Shown: positions 12,601 through 27,600 of the stretch, piece after piece | Numbering within the stretch: the stretch's first letter is position 1 | How the letters are laid out: every line of letters begins with the position of its first letter | Assembly: GCA_033439295.1 (NCBI GenBank) | Contig: JAVTLE010000013.1 | Coordinates: forward strand, 1,178,001-1,242,000 | From: Deuterostichococcus epilithicus | Taxonomy: Eukaryota; Chlorophyta; Trebouxiophyceae; Prasiolales; Stichococcaceae | Reading direction: 5' to 3' | DNA: 64,000 nt | Translations under genes and position numbers: made by a program | Notes under the pieces: generated by a model | Databases searched by the model: none | Told to the model about the DNA's origin: nothing | The model's input: only the letters and a program-made list of their open reading frames with translations

Positions 12601-15600
12601 CGGCTCCACCGGCGTTCCGAAGGGCATCGCCATCCCACATGCAGCCGCAGCCAACACGCTGACGCACGAGGCCCGGCAGCGGCTCGCGGCCGGCGTGAAG
12701 CCTGGCGCAGACTTCCTACAGGTCCGCTTCGCTGCTCCTCAGATGTATGAGATATGCCTGCATTGGAACGCATGATGCAAGCGCAGCCTGTACATGCCGT
12801 TGTGACGCTGCCTGGCAGGTTGCAGCTTCGAGATCACACGCAGACCTAGAACAAGCAGCAGCTGTGCTTCGTCTGATCACACATTGCACGGTTCAATCGC
12901 AGTGGATGGCTCTCTTCTTCGACGGCAGCGTGCTGGACTTCTGGCTGCCCTTGACTATGGGCTGCGCCACAATCTTTGCGCCTGCTGAGGACATGAAGAG
13001 CCCCATCGCCGTCCGCGACCTCATGCAGCAGCACAGCATCGCATCGATCATGATGGTGCCGTCCATGTTCCAGGTGAGTTCCTGCGCGCGTCACCCTTTT
13101 GCATGGCGTCCTGATCGCAGCGGTACAGATTGCGGTACAGATTGCGAGGGTCGCTGGTCCGGCCAGCACCCCCGAGTCTGTGCATGATCACATATCAACG
13201 CATTCAAGTCATAAAACAAGGCTTCAAAGCTTCGTCCTTGACACCCTCGAAACGATATTTTGATATCAATGCTGCCTGTATGTTTTTTGCCCGCACTCTG
13301 CAACTCGCACAGCGCTTTACACTTCGTTAGACTCAGACACTCTGGGACTGAGCACATAATGGCAATTCTACCATCCAGGCGCGTGGCTTCAGTAACCTTT
13401 CGTGATCGCCAATGTGGGCTGTGCACGCGCATCTCCATCTCCAACAAGGATCGAAAGCACAATGATATCAGATCTGCCTCAAAGAATGGCTGACGTGTGA
13501 GCAACAATGTGTACAGGCTGTCCTGGACGAGTGCCAGGATGGCATGCCGCTGGCGGCGCTGCGGTATGCGAACCTCGGCGGTGAGGTGCTGCTGCCCAGC
13601 ACGCTGCTCGAGGCCCGGCGCAAAGCGCCCGGCTGCGAGTTCTACAACGCCTACGGCCCCACGGAGGCCAGCGTTGCCACCTGCTCCTTCCGCTGCGCAG
13701 ACTATAGTGGCCAGGGCCCGGTGCCACTTGGCAGGTGAGCCTGCTGCGGCATGCAGCAGCGACCGTGACAGCAGGGGACTGGCAAGATTGCACATCTTCC
13801 TGGCTCTGCAGCAGCTGCCGGCATGGCCTTCGACCAGTGGGAAGTCGGGGCTGGGGTGCTGCATCAGATCTCGACATTTGTGCACGCAGGCCTTTCACAA
13901 ACATGCGGCACTATGTGCTGGACCCGCGCTGCCTGGCGCCGCAGCCGCTTGGCGTGCCTGGCGAGCTGTGCGTCTCGGGTTACGGCCTGGCGCCCGGCTA
14001 CGTCGGCCGCCCGGATCTCACGGCGGCTGCCTTTGTGCCCAACCCCTTCCGGCTGCCGGGCGACGGCGAGCAGTACACCAGGATGTATCGCACTGGCGAC
14101 CTGGTCTCACTGCAGTCCGACGGCACCCTGAGGTGCGATGCAGCGATATGCCACGATGCGGAGCATAGCTGTGGATGTTCACTGAATCTTTGTGGGCAAC
14201 GCATGCAGAGTGCAGGCGTCAATGACATCACCCTGCTGCTGGGCACAAACCGTCCCTGCAACTCACGAGCAGGCCGCAGCAAGCGGTGAGCGCACTGCGC
14301 TTTCTGAACTCCGCAGGTACGTCGGCCGCGCCGACAGCCAGGTCAAGTTGCGCGGCTTCCGCCTGGAACTAGGCGAGATCGAGGCAGTGCTGGCGGCGGT
14401 TGACGGCGTGCGCGAAGCCGCGGTGGTGCTGCAGGATGCAAAGACGGAGTCTGCCGCGCTGGTGGCTCATGTGTCGCCCACGAGCGTGGACGTCGCTGCC
14501 GTCCTTGCCGCCGCCAGGGCAAAGCTGCCGGTCTACATGGTGCCGTCCGCAGTGGCCCTGTTGGACCACTTACCTCAGCTGGCGAATGGAAAGGTGAGCC
14601 GGCCTTGTTTTCCAGCCGCGCTTGTGGGCACCAAACGAAGCTGTGGCCGAGAATCGAGCCTTCTACAGTAACCTTCGAACTTGGCCAGCCGCGCCTCATT
14701 GGTCCTGCACAGCCACTCCTCATTGTCGAAACTGCAACAACTGACATCCAACCTTGTGTTTCGACGTGTTCCTGTAGGTCAACAGGGGGGCGCTACCGCG
14801 CTACGACTTCGATGGCGGTGACGCAGCCGATTCCTTTGTGGAGCCCAGCGGCCGGGTGGAGCGCGCCGTTCAGGGCGTCTGGAAGGCGGTGCTGCGCCTC
14901 AAGCAGCCTCCCAGCTGCTCTGCCAATTTCTTCGAGGTATGAGATGTGGTCCCTGCTGCTGTTCTTGATCGTGGGCGGGCCACGGCACAATTTGTCCCTG
15001 CTGCAGTGCAAACGCAGATTCTGTCCCAAGCATGGGCGTGCTGCTGCAGGTGCGGCTCGCATGCTAGCATCTCGTTTCAGAGGCTGTGGTCATGTCCAGC
15101 TTGTGTCGCATCCTGGCCTGCAACCGGACAGCTGAGTGAACACCTGTCGGCCGCAGATCGGCGGCACTTCCATGCGGGCGGCGGCATTGGCGTCGCGCCT
15201 CACCGCCGAGTTGGCCCTGGAGACTCCCGTCCCCATGCCGTGGGTCATGCAGTACCCCACCATCCGTGCGCTGGCCGCACGGCTGGCGGACATTGGCGCG
15301 GCAGGCGAGCCGGTGGACTCAAGTGCGCCGCTGCCGCCGCTGCCGCCGCTGGTGGCCAGCGTCAGCGGTTGGGGTGACAGCGACGGCATCAGCGTGCCGC
15401 TGTCCTTTCAGCAGGTGCGCCCATCCTTGCTGGTTACAGAAATGGCATCCATTGCAAGCCCAGATGTGCACCTGTTCTGCTGCACATTGGTGGCTTCTGA
15501 ATTGTCACCCTGCCCTGATTTAGAAGCTTGCCCGCCCAGCTGTCAGCTGTCATGCTTGCGCACATGCTTTTCGTGAAGGCAGCTTCTCCTCTGAAATTCT

Positions 15601-18600
15601 GGCCGCTCCCTCACGCTCAGTCATGCCCTGAATGCAGGAGCAATTCTTCCAGCTTTGGCAGCAGGCCCCGCAGTCCAGCGCCTACAATTCCGGGTTCACG
15701 GCGGTCGTAGACAGCGAGCTGGATGTTAGCGCCCTGCAGAATGCGGCACAGCTGCTCTTCGAGCGGCAGCAGGTACAATTCCTCAACCTTGCCTGCTGAA
15801 CCCATGGCAAGGACTTCCAGCGTCATGTTGGCAATCACGCAGGTTCCTGTTTGACAATTGCCTTTGGGTCTCCCATGCCTATTCCTGATACTGTTCGCAG
15901 TCGCTGCGCACGCGCTTCGTCATGGCCGCCGAGGCGCCCATGCAGCGCATCGCACCAGTCGGAAAGAGAGAGGACTGCCTCCGCATTGTGCGCGTCCCTG
16001 CAAGCCATGGGCGTCTGACACGCAACGATGACGGCTCCTACGCTCCTGAAGCCGGTGCGCTGCTTGTCATCGATGGGCAGCACACATCTCGTGTGATTCC
16101 ACAGCTAGCCCAGGAAGGAAGCGGCCCATTGCAATGCTGATGCACAGTCTGAATTGATTGCACCACATGTGCGGCCAGTCAGCAGTCAGAGCAGGGCAGG
16201 GCAGACATATGCAGGCATCTCCTGCGGTGCAGGGTCTGCTCTCGAGCGCCAGCTGGCGGAACGATTGGACGAGCCCTTTGACCTGCTGTCCGGCCCGCTG
16301 GTCCGCATGGAGGTGCGCCTTGCCAGCCGCATTGGTTCAGGCGTGGCCATGCAGTGCATGATTCCTACTTTGGAAACCAAACGGAACCTTGATATCCTTC
16401 TCCGGAAGCAAAGGCTTGATGTCTGAGGCAAATCAGGAGGCTGAGCAGCAGGCCCAATGGACTTGAACGAGGCATGCTCTCAAATTGCGGGCCGGGCTGA
16501 GGTGCACTTGTCAAGTGGCAGGTGTGGGTCGTCAGCCCGGACCAGCACATCCTCATGTGCAACATGCACCACTCGATCACGGACGGCTGGTCGGCGGCGC
16601 TGCTCAAGCGCGAGCTGGCGGCTGGGTACGCCGCCGCCGTCGCCGGCGGCCGGCCGGCGTGGCCGCCGCTGCCGGTGCAGTACCGCGATTTGGCGGTGTG
16701 GCAGCGGCAGCACCTGGGCGGCGAGGCGCTGGAGGGGCAGCTGGCCTGGTGGAAGCAGACGCTGGCTGGCGCGCTGCCGCTGCTGGAGCTGCCCTGGGCC
16801 CGCCCGCGGCCGGAGACGGCCACCCCGGCGGGCATTGCGGTGCCGTTAGACGTCGGCGCCGGCGTCGCGGATACGCTGCGGCGGCTGGCAGCGGCCGAGC
16901 GTACAACCTTCTTCGCTGTCGTCCTGGCTGCTGTTCAGGTGCGGCCCCTGCACTGCCTCAAGCGGCAGTGCACTTGATGGCAGCGGCCATGGACAGGACT
17001 GCCTTCCGTATGCTGCCAGCATGCAAAATCGCCACCTAGTAGCAGCCAGCAATGGCCACCATTTTGCATCTCTACTGCACTTCTGCCTGCAGCCTTGCAT
17101 CACCTACATTCTCAGCCTTGAACGCTTGTCCTGTCTGCAGGCCTTCCTGGCTCGCTACAGCGGCCAGGACGACATCGTGGTGGGCACGCCCTACGCCAAC
17201 AGGGCGCAGGGCGAGGTGCAGCACCTGGCGGGCTGCCTGGTCAACACCGTGGCGCTGCGCACCGACGCGGGCGGCGACCCCAGCTTCCAGCAGCTGCTGA
17301 GTCGTGCCAGCCAAACTACACTGCAAGCATTTGGCCACGCCGACGCGCCGTTCGCGAAGGTGGTCGATGTGCTGCGCTTGGACCGGTCCGCTGACCACAA
17401 CCCCGTGTACCAGGTGCGGAAAGCCTGCACATGTGGTCGGTTGAAGAACCAATCGGTTGCAGCAGGAACATGTGAAAACAGCAGGGAGTCATACTGCCTT
17501 TTTGCAAGCCTTTGCCATCTTGGCAGGAGCAGGGAGCAGGATCCGGTGTACAAATGCCTTGGAAGGATCTGTCGGATCGTCAATGTGAGCACTTTCGAAA
17601 TGGTGCCGTGCCACCTGCCGATGCGCAGCGCTTTGGTAAGTGCAGGTGCTACTCACCCTAGACGACGACCTGGGTGGCGTGGACCTAGGCGGCGACGCTG
17701 ACCAGTCGGGGACCACTTTGGAGTGGCGGCCGCTGATGGGCAGCACAGCGCCGGTCGTGCAGACAGACCTGGACATCCGCCTCAGCACCACCGGGTGAGC
17801 GTCTGGCATTACAGGAGCTCCCGGATTGGGCGACTCGGAGTTTCTGTCGCTAGTTGTCCAGGTGCAGGCAGGCTTGACGGTGGCACGAATGGCGCGGGTA
17901 TCACAACTTCACAGATGACTTTCACTGAACAGTCCTTGTTCTTACGCAGGACGGAGCTCGTTGGAGAGCTTGTGGTGGCGGCAGCCCTCCGCAGCACAGA
18001 GTCCGCAAGGCGCATGGCAATGCACTTTGCCAACCTGCTCGCAACCATCGCTGCGCAACCACAAGCAGCGCTCAGCACCATTAGCCTGATGGCTGCTGAG
18101 GAGCGGCAGCTGGTCCTGCACACCTTTAATGACACCGCCGCTCCGCTGCCGCCGCTGTGCGTGCACCAGCACTTCGAGCGGCAGGCGGCATCGGCGCCGG
18201 ACGCCGCCTGCCTCATCAGCGACGGCAGCAGTCTCAGCTTCGGCGAGGTGGATGCCTGCGCCAACCAGCTGGCACATGCCCTGGTCGCTGCCGGCGTGGG
18301 CGCCGATGTGGCTGTGGCGATCCTGATGGACAAGCGCCCAGAGCTGTACATCGGCATGCTGGCAGTGCTCAAGGCGGGCGGCTGCTATGTGCCCATCGAC
18401 CACACGCTGCCGGCGGCGCGCGCGGCCTTCATCCTGCAGCAGGCGGAGGCGAAGCTGCTGCTGACCGACTCCAGCCTGGCGGTGCTGCCGGAGCTGCCGG
18501 CCATTGACACGCTGCACCTGGACAAGGGCTGGGCGCAGTTTGAGGGGCAGCCTCGCAGCAGCCCGGCGGCCGGCTGCAGCCTGGCGGACGCCTGCTACAT

Positions 18601-21600
18601 CCTGTTCACTAGCGGCAGCACGGGCTCGCCAAAGGGTGTGAGGGTGCCGCACACCGGCGTCGTCAACGCTATGCTCAGCGGCAAGGTCAGAATTTTTCGG
18701 CCCATTCTCCCGCCTTGACGAAGAATTCGATCAAACCCGGCAAGAAGACATTCAACCCAGCGTTTGCCTGACAGCACCGTCATGGACAGCACAGCAAGAA
18801 GCCAGGAACGCATTTCTTGCGGAGTCCTCATCCACACGCATTTGTGCTGCAGGGCCTGGTGGAGGCGGCCGGCCTCGGCAGCGGCAGGCCGGTGTTCCTG
18901 CAGATGATGTCGGTCTTTGCCGACCTGTCGGTGCTGGACCTGTGGCTGCCGCTGGCCATGGGCTGCGCCACCGTCATCGCACCGGCGGAGCAGATGAAGG
19001 ATGTCGACGCTGTGCGCGGCCTCATCGCCCGCCACCACGTGGCGTGCATGACCACCGTGCCGTCCATGTTCCAGGTGTGGCGCAGTGCTGCTGAGAGCCT
19101 GCGAGCGATGTGTTCGATGCTGCCGGGTGCTATGCTTGTGATATCACCGCATGGCTCCAGGAGTACCATTCTGGATGCTGCCATAGCTGCCGCCGCTGCA
19201 GTGACTACTGCCGCTGCTGCCTCAAGTTATACCAGTACTATCTGCAGGCTCTGAACTCCACCGCTTGCGCCCTTGCAGGCCCTGATGGATGCGTGCTCTG
19301 GGCCTGGTGACCTGGCCAGCCTGCGCTACGCCAACCTGGGCGGCGAGGTCATCTACCCCACCACCCTGACACAGGCCCGCAGGCTGGCGCCTGCTGCGCA
19401 TCTGGCGAATGTCTACGGTCCCACTGAGGCCAGCGTGTTCAACTCCTCCTGGCCGTGCAACGAGCACGACGGCGTCAGCTATGTACCGCTGGGCAGGTGA
19501 CCAGGCGTCCCCTCCACTAGACGACGATCAGCACAACAGTTCCTATGCTCGCAGCGCTGACGTTGTTGCTTTCTGCACGGCTGGGTTGCTCGACTTGAGG
19601 CCATGCCTGACCTTCCTTTTCATCGGCGCAGGCCCATCAACAACACACGGCTCTACATCCTGGACCCGCGCTCCATGCAGCCCTGCCCGGTGGGTGTGCC
19701 CGGCGAGTGCTACATCAGCGGCGCCGGCCTGGCTCGTGGCTACGTCGGCCGCAACGACCTGACAGCCGAGCGCTTCGTGCCCAACCCCTTCAAGCTGCCC
19801 GACGACAACGACCACTACAGCCGCATGTACAAGACTGGTGAGGTTTCTGCCTTGCAGGAAAGATCGCATTGCATACGTGGTGGCTCCCTCGTTCAGCAAA
19901 CAAGACACGCTTGTGTGTCAGCCTGCCAAATGAGATGTGTTTTGCCCTGCTTGCGGTCGATGTCATCAGGCTCAGAACCTGCCGCATGTGAACACCTTGC
20001 GGATCTGCAGGCGATGTGCTGGCGTGGCTGCCAGACGGCACGCAGCGCTTCATGGGGCGGGTCGACACGCAGGTCAAGCTGCGCGGCTTCCGCATCGAGC
20101 TCGCAGGTCTGTTGCCCCTGGCCCTTGCTGTGGAAGGAGGTTGACCTCTGTCAGCGGCACAGCAGTGACTCTGCGATCGGACTCGCATGGCAGCTGTGTG
20201 ACACCTTACAGTGTACAGGCGCTCTGGTTTCCAACTTGCTGAGTCGCATTTGCCGGTGGCTCACGCAGAGGTGGAGGCTGTCATTGCTGCTGTCGAGGGC
20301 GTCGTCGACACAGCAGCGGTGCTGCAGGATGCTGACACCCCCAGCGCAGCCATCGTGACCTACGTCACGCCAGCCACCGTGTCGTCTGAGGCTGTGCTGG
20401 CGGCCTGCCGCGTGCGCCTGCCGCACTACATGGTGCCCTCGGCAATCGTGGCGATGGAAGTCATGCCTCGCCTCGCCAACTCGAAGGCAAGTGACTGCAT
20501 GAAAAAGTCCGATGCCGAGAGTATTTGGCCATGCAGGCCATGCGTTTTGAGCTTGGTCAAGCTTGATGGTTCTTACACCTGACCTGCTGCAGGTTGACCG
20601 CCGAAGCCTGCCTCGCCACAGCTTTGATTCCTCGGCCGAGTATGTGGCGCCAGCAAACGAAGTGGAGGAGGCGGTGCACGCCGCCTGGCAGACGGTGCTG
20701 CGCCGCACCGAGCCCATCTCTGTCCACGAGAACTTCTTCCAGCTGGGCGGCAACTCCTTGTCGACTGGTGCCGTCTGCTCCCGCGTCCGCGCCGCACTGA
20801 CACTGCAGCAGGACATCCCTGCCGCATGGCTGTTCACGCACCAGACCATCCGCCTGCTGGCGGAGAAGGTTTCTCGGGACGTGTTGTCCACCGCTGCCCC
20901 ACGCCAGGCGCCGCTGCTGCCTGTCATCAGCAGCAAGCTTGCCACAGCCGCAGCCGGCCTGGACGAGCCGACTGTCATCTCATTCCAGCAGGTGCGAAAG
21001 GAAGTAGTAAGAAGACGCCAGCAATCAGTCGAGATGGTCTGAAAGTAACTGACATGTGGCTGACTGACTGACAGACCCTATCTGGGCATCATTAGTCTGG
21101 GCTTCAGGTCGTCTGCAGAACGCCAGAGTCCGGCAGTTGTCATTGGAAGATGAAGTACAAGTTCAGCTCTCGAAGTGTTGCTGAGTCGACGTCTGCTCAT
21201 GTGCTTGCAGGAGCAATTCCTGCAGCTGTGGCAGCAGGACCCGAGCAGCGCAGCATACAACACGCCTTGGGGCGTGCACCTGTACGGCGACCTCAATATC
21301 GCCGCCCTGCGCGCCGCCGTGCGCCTGCTGGCGGAGCGCCACTTGGTGAGCGTTGTTGTCGTTTTGTCTAAAGCCTCGCACTGTCCACTTGCCTGACCAC
21401 AGAGGAGTTGCTAATCGTGAATGCACAGATCTGGCGGCGGTGATGCATTGCTGCTGGCTTGCAATGGCGTGCACGTGCAGCTTTAAAACATTGGCTCATT
21501 CCTATCGTGGGGCCGTGATTGCACAGGTGCTCCGCTCCCGATTTATGTCGGCTGCCGCCGGTAGACAGGGCGGTGCCCAGCAGGTCGTGCTGCCGTCAGA

Positions 21601-24600
21601 CGCCATCGTCCTGGAGGAGGCGGCAGTCGAGAGGAACGGAAAGCCGTTGCTGCAGCAGGACGCTGATGGCAACTTCGAGGTCACGCCCGGCACCCGCCTG
21701 CAGAAAGAGTGGCGGGAGGCCGCCACCGCGCCGTTCGACCTGTTCTCTGGCACGCTCGTGCGAGTGAAGGTGCACCCTCACAACTGGTCATACCAGACAT
21801 GCACAGGCCTGCTGCAAGGCTCCCTCTGCGTGACGCTGCAGTCTGTTCAACAATCCTATCACCAGAGCAGGGTGTTTGTGGCGCTGAAATGGTCACCAGG
21901 ACCAAAGTTCATCGAGAGTGTCCATATGCCCTTTGCCGCAGGTGTGGCAGCTGGCGCCGCGGGAGCATGTGCTGCTCATCGTGCAGCACCACTCGATCAC
22001 CGACGGTTGGTCGCTAGGCGTGCTCTCCAGTGACCTAGCGACAGCCTACAGCGCGGCGCTGTGCGCCGGCCAGCCGCAATGGCCGCCACTCAGCGTCGCC
22101 TATGTCGACTATGCCGCCTGGCAGCGGGCGCAGCTGGACGATGCTGCCCTCTCAGCGGAGCTGGCTTGGTGGAAGCAGACTCTGAATGGCGCGCCAGCGC
22201 TCTTGCAGCTGCCGGCAGATCGGCCGCGGCCCGACGCCATGTCCTTTGCTGGTGCTGAGCTCAAGTTCAGCCTGCCGGCAGCCGTGCGGCGGGGCCTGCA
22301 GGAGCTGGCCAGCAGCCAGCAGACCACGCTGTTCGTCGTGATGATGACAGCACTCCAGGCACGTCCAGCGACCTCGTGGCCGTGTGCTTCTTGCCTAGTT
22401 TTCTCCTGATCTTGGCTCTCTTGAGAGCTGCTGGGCTCTAGTCCGACATGATTGTGTCAACCGGCCTCTCTGCCTGATGTGCGATTGCCTGGAACACGAG
22501 TTGGGGCAGACCTCGCAAGTCCTCAACCGGGCTGCAGGTGCTCTTGAGCAAGTACAGCCAGTCGGAGGACATCGTAGTGGGCACGCCCTACGCCAACCGT
22601 GATGCGTCCGAGCTGCACGACCTGCTGGGGCCCTTCGTCAACGTGCTGGCGCTACGTTTGGACCTGTCAGGCGACCCCACCATCGGCGAGGCGCTGCGCC
22701 GTGCCAAGGCAATGGCCACACAGGCGTTTGTGCATGGCGGCGCGCCCTTTGCCAGGGTGGTGGACGCGCTGGGTCTCGCTCGCAGTGCGGCCTTTACGCC
22801 CATATACCAGGTGGGGGGTTTTGCTTGGGGGTTGGTCACTCTCTCAATCTTTCCTCGCCTGATCTTTTCAAACCTTGTCCAGCCGACCACCAGAGCCTGC
22901 AGGCGCCTGCACGACATGATCAGGCGGCCGCACTGCTCAAGCGAAGCATCAGTCCACCCAGCCTTTAGACCAGCTCCTGGCTGTTACACCTAACGATACG
23001 CCTCTCCGCCTGAACAGCCTTTGTGGGGCCTCAACAGGTCATGCTAGTGCTCGACAGCCCGGACCAGCCTGGTAACACAGAGTTGCCGGCATGGGGCGAC
23101 CTGCAGCCAGGCAGCATCCACGCTGACCGCGGCAGCGTGGTGCCCACCGACCTTGTGATTTCCTTCAACATCAGGTGCTGCCTCCATTCGCACATTTGAG
23201 ATTACCCATGGGTAATGCATGATGTTCGCAACGAGTGCGTGAAGATGGCAGTGGAGATTTCAAAGGCTCTTCAAGAGGGCTTCCTGTCACACACTGCATT
23301 GACACTGCATCCCTATGTCATCATCCGCCTCTTGGTGCCTTTGCTCAGCGTCAAGTCAACCTTGTGCTCAGGGACGACGGCGGCGAGGGCATGCTGAACT
23401 ACTCCAGCGACTTATTCGACGCCGCCACCATGGAGCGCATGGCGCAGCACTTCGGCAACCTGCTGGCGGCCGTCAGCGGGGCGGCAGACGCCAAGCTGTC
23501 GCAGCTGGACCTGCTCAGCCCGGCGGAGCGGCAGCTCACTCTGCACGCCTTCAATGACACGGAGGAGGCATACCCCTCGAATCGGGCAGTGCACCAGCTA
23601 TTTGAGCGGGCGGCAGCGCGCACGCCGGCGGCAGTCTGCCTGGCGGCAGGCGACGAGCGGCTGACGTATGCTGCCGTCAATGCTGCCGCCAACCAGCTGG
23701 CGCAGTGGCTGATCAGTAGGGGCGTGGCAGCCGGCACAGCTGTCGGCGTGTCGCTGCCCAAGTGCCCGCAGCTGTACATTGCGCTGCTGGCGGTGCTGAA
23801 GGCGGGCGGTGCCTATGTGCCGCTGGACCCCGAGCTGCCGGCGGAGCGCGCCACGTTCATGCTGCGGCAGACGGGCGTGCAGTTGCTGCTGGTGGCGGCC
23901 GCAGCTGGCACGGCGCAGCTGCCCGATGTCGAGGCCGTCATCGTGGACCAGGGCTGGCAGGAGTTTGCGGACCAGCCAGCGACCAACCCGCCGCCGCGGG
24001 CTGGGCCGGCAGACGTCGCCTACTGCCTCTTCACATCGGGCTCCACCGGCCAGCCCAAGGTGGCGGCTGTCCCACCTGAATCCTGCTCATTGTGCAGCGT
24101 GGCATTTCTGAGTCAGCTCGGGGGGACGGCATGGTTATGCTATCGCAATGGCAGACAATCTGCTGAGCTGGGGGTGACAGCAGTGTTCTGCTGTTGCTGT
24201 GGCAGACAATCCGCCCCTGATCATGCCGCTGCCTGCACCTGCGCAGGGCGTGGAAGTGTGCCACGGCGGCGTGGTCAACCTGCTGCACTTCTACCGCACC
24301 GCCACCACGTCGCTGGAGCCGGGCTCCATGTTCTTCCAGACCATGCCCTTCATCTTCGACGGCAGCGTCATGGACATCTGGCTGCCGCTGAGCATGGGCT
24401 GCGGCATTGTGGTGGCGCCAGCAGATGACATCAAGGACCCCGACATCGCGCGCCAGCTTATCGAGCAGCACCGCGTGGTGTTCCTCATGATCACGCCGTC
24501 CCAGTTCCAGGTGCGAGCCTGAGGCGGATGCTGCACATGCGCATGAGTACGCTGCACCTTCAGGCTTGGTCCCTGATGCTGGCGAGGTCTCAATGCAGCA

Positions 24601-27600
24601 TGCTGCCGCTTCATGAACCGTCATGGTGGCAGTCGTGCACTACCAGCTAACGACATGCTGCCACTGCAGGTCATCATGGACACGTGCCGGGATGCGACGC
24701 AGCTGTCCAGCCTGCGCAACCTGGCGCTGGGCGCGGAGGCGCTGAATCCCGCAACCCTGGCCAAGGCGCGGCGCATGGCCCCCAACGCCACCATCTACAA
24801 CTGCTGCGGCCCCACGGAGGCCAGCGTCATGGTCTCCACCTTCAACTGCGCCAACTACAGTGGCGCGGGCAGCGTGCCCATCGGCCGCCCCATCCACAAC
24901 ATGCGGCTGTACGTGCTGGACCCGCAGTCGCTGCAGCCGCTGCCCATCGGCGTGCCAGGCGAGCTGTTCGCCAGCGGCGTGGGCGTGGCGCGCGGCTATG
25001 CCGGGCAGCCGGAGCTGACGGCGGAGAAGTTCCTGCCCAACCCCTTCACACAGTCAGGCAACAGCGCGGCCTACAGCCGCATGTACCGCACCGGCGACGT
25101 GGTGGCCTGGATGCCCGATGGCAACCTGAGGTCCGACCTGTTCTCATTCGCTGTCTTTGGCGCTGTAAGGTCCGGGATCCCAGCAGCCATGGTCACCCTG
25201 ACTGCATTCATCTTCGGAGAGTGCAATCCAGCAAGTCCAGACTCGCAGTGATGTTGCTGCTCACCAGGCTTTTGGCTGAAACACGAATAATGGTTCACTC
25301 CTCGTTCTCATGTTGCACAGGTACGTCGGCCGCGCCGACACCCAGGTCAAGCTGCGCGGCTTCCGCCTGGAGCTGGGCGAGATCGAGGCGGTGCTGGCGG
25401 CCGTCGATGGCGTGCAGGATGCCGTTGCGGTGCTGCAGGATGCGCACTCGCCTGCCGCCGTGCTGGTGGCCTATGTCACGCCGGAGGCGGCGGACGAGGC
25501 GGCACTGCTGGCGGCGGCGCACGCCAAGCTGCCGCACTACATGGTGCCCTCGACATTCGTGAAGCTGGCGGAGCTGCCGAGGCTGGCCAGCTCCAAGATC
25601 AACCGCAAGGCGCTGCCGCGCAGCGAGGCAGCTGTCAGCGCTGAGGTCTTCGTGGCGCCGCGCAACCCGCTGGAGGAGGCGGTGCACGCCGCCTGGCAGG
25701 AGACGCTGCGCATCAGCGAGCCCATCAGCGTCTACGCCAACTTCTTCTCTGTAAGTGTTGACAACAAAGTGCTTGATTCTGAGATCATGCAATACTCCTG
25801 CACTGTGGCGTCTCGCACCCCTTTCGTCCCTTGCTCATTTCTTGTGACCTAGGAACTTGACGCCTGTCTTTGGCTGCCGCAGATGGGCGGCAACTCGCTG
25901 CAGGGGGGCGAGCTGTGCTCCCGCCTGCGGGCCGTGCTGCGCACCAACACGTCCATCCCCGTCGTGTGGGTGTTCCAGTGCCAGACCATCGAGGCGCTGG
26001 CGGCACGCCTGGCGGGCTCATCAGGCGCCCAGCGTGATGCGGAGGCGCCGCCGCTGCTGCCCACCGCCAGTCTTGACGCCAATGCTCTGGCGCCGCTCTC
26101 CTACCAGCAGGCAAGGAGACTGAACATGGATGCTTCTCGCCACAGTCGGGATGTGCACTTGCTTCACGGTGTGCAGGGTACTCTCAGCGGCGCTGGACAG
26201 CTGGCTGGAGCATTGCGTCGGTTACTGTCCAACAACCGCAAAGTGCACGGCCGAGTCTGTCCATCATCAGTTGTGCACCCATCGTGCACATGGTGCGTTT
26301 GTGCAGGAGCAATTCTTCCAGCTCTGGCAGAGGGCCCCAGAATCGTCCGCCTACAACTCCGGCTTCACAGCCTATCTGCAGGGCACTCTCAATGTGCCGG
26401 CACTCCGCACAGCTGTGGCAGCCCTGTTCGAGCGGCAGCAGGTGCGACAGCTCCGCTGCGCAAGCCTAGCATGTCTCGTTTTGAGCAACTTTGAAGGTTC
26501 CAAGATGTTGAGCAGAAGTGCACTTGGTGTCGTGATATGCAAGCCCCATACTGCCTCTGAGCATCAGGCGAAATCTCGCTCACACCTTCTTGGGCTCCCT
26601 GCTGCAGGCGCTGCGCACCCGGCTCCTGCAGACTGGCAGCGCGCCCGACAGCGTGATGCAGCGTGTCGCGCCATTCGACGCGCAGCAGGACGAGCTGCTT
26701 CGCACCTGCACCATCTCACCAGACTCTCACATGTCTGTGCACATATCTGGTGGCGCCTGCACCGTCTCAGAAGGTGAGGCTGTATATGTATAAGCATCCC
26801 CGTCCATCTAGGCTGTCCCATTCGATGCCCTTCCAATACAGTTGCAACGAAGTCGACAAACCCATGAAATGAGGGACCCCTTTCCACTCAGACTAACACC
26901 AACCTCGTGCTCACGACTGCACAGGCTCAATGCTGCACCAGCAGCTTGTGGCCTTTATGTCCAAGCCCTACGACCTGCTGTCCGAGCCGCTCACCCGCAT
27001 GGAGGTACGCTGACTGCATGTGCATGCCGCCAGGCCTGTCATCGTTGTCTTCGGACAAGCTGCAGTTCGCACTGCTGTTGTTGTTGCTCGATCATCTTGC
27101 ATGTGTCTGCAGGGCCTGTCAATCAGAGTCGTGGATCTTACAATCGACACTTCCGATGTGCCAGTGCAGTCTGATGTCACCAGGAGACTGAGGATCTCTC
27201 CTCCCGCAAGTGCAGGTGTGGGAGATCAACCCGCGGCAGCACATCCTGCTGGTCAGCATGCACCACGCCATCACAGACGGCTTCTCGGTCGACATCCTTC
27301 AGCGGGAGCTGACCGGCGCCTACGCTGCCGCGCTGCACGGCGCGGCGCCCGGCTGGGAGCCGCTGCCGGTGCAGCTCGCCGACTACGCATCCTGGCAGCG
27401 GCAGCACCTGGCCGGCACCGCCCTCGAAGCGGAGCTCAAGTGGTGGAAGCGAACGCTGGCGGGCGCGCCGCCGCTGCTGGAGCTGCCCACTGACAGGCGG
27501 CGGCCTGATGTGTTCTCCTACGCCGGCGCCGAGCTGCGGTTCAGCATGCCGGCGGCGGCGCGGTCCGGGCTGCAGCAACTGGCCGCGGCCAGTCAGACCA

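Noticed and set aside
13074-13516. A transposon or retroelement in the long intron
   Set aside because: No terminal repeats, target-site duplication or coding remnant can be seen.
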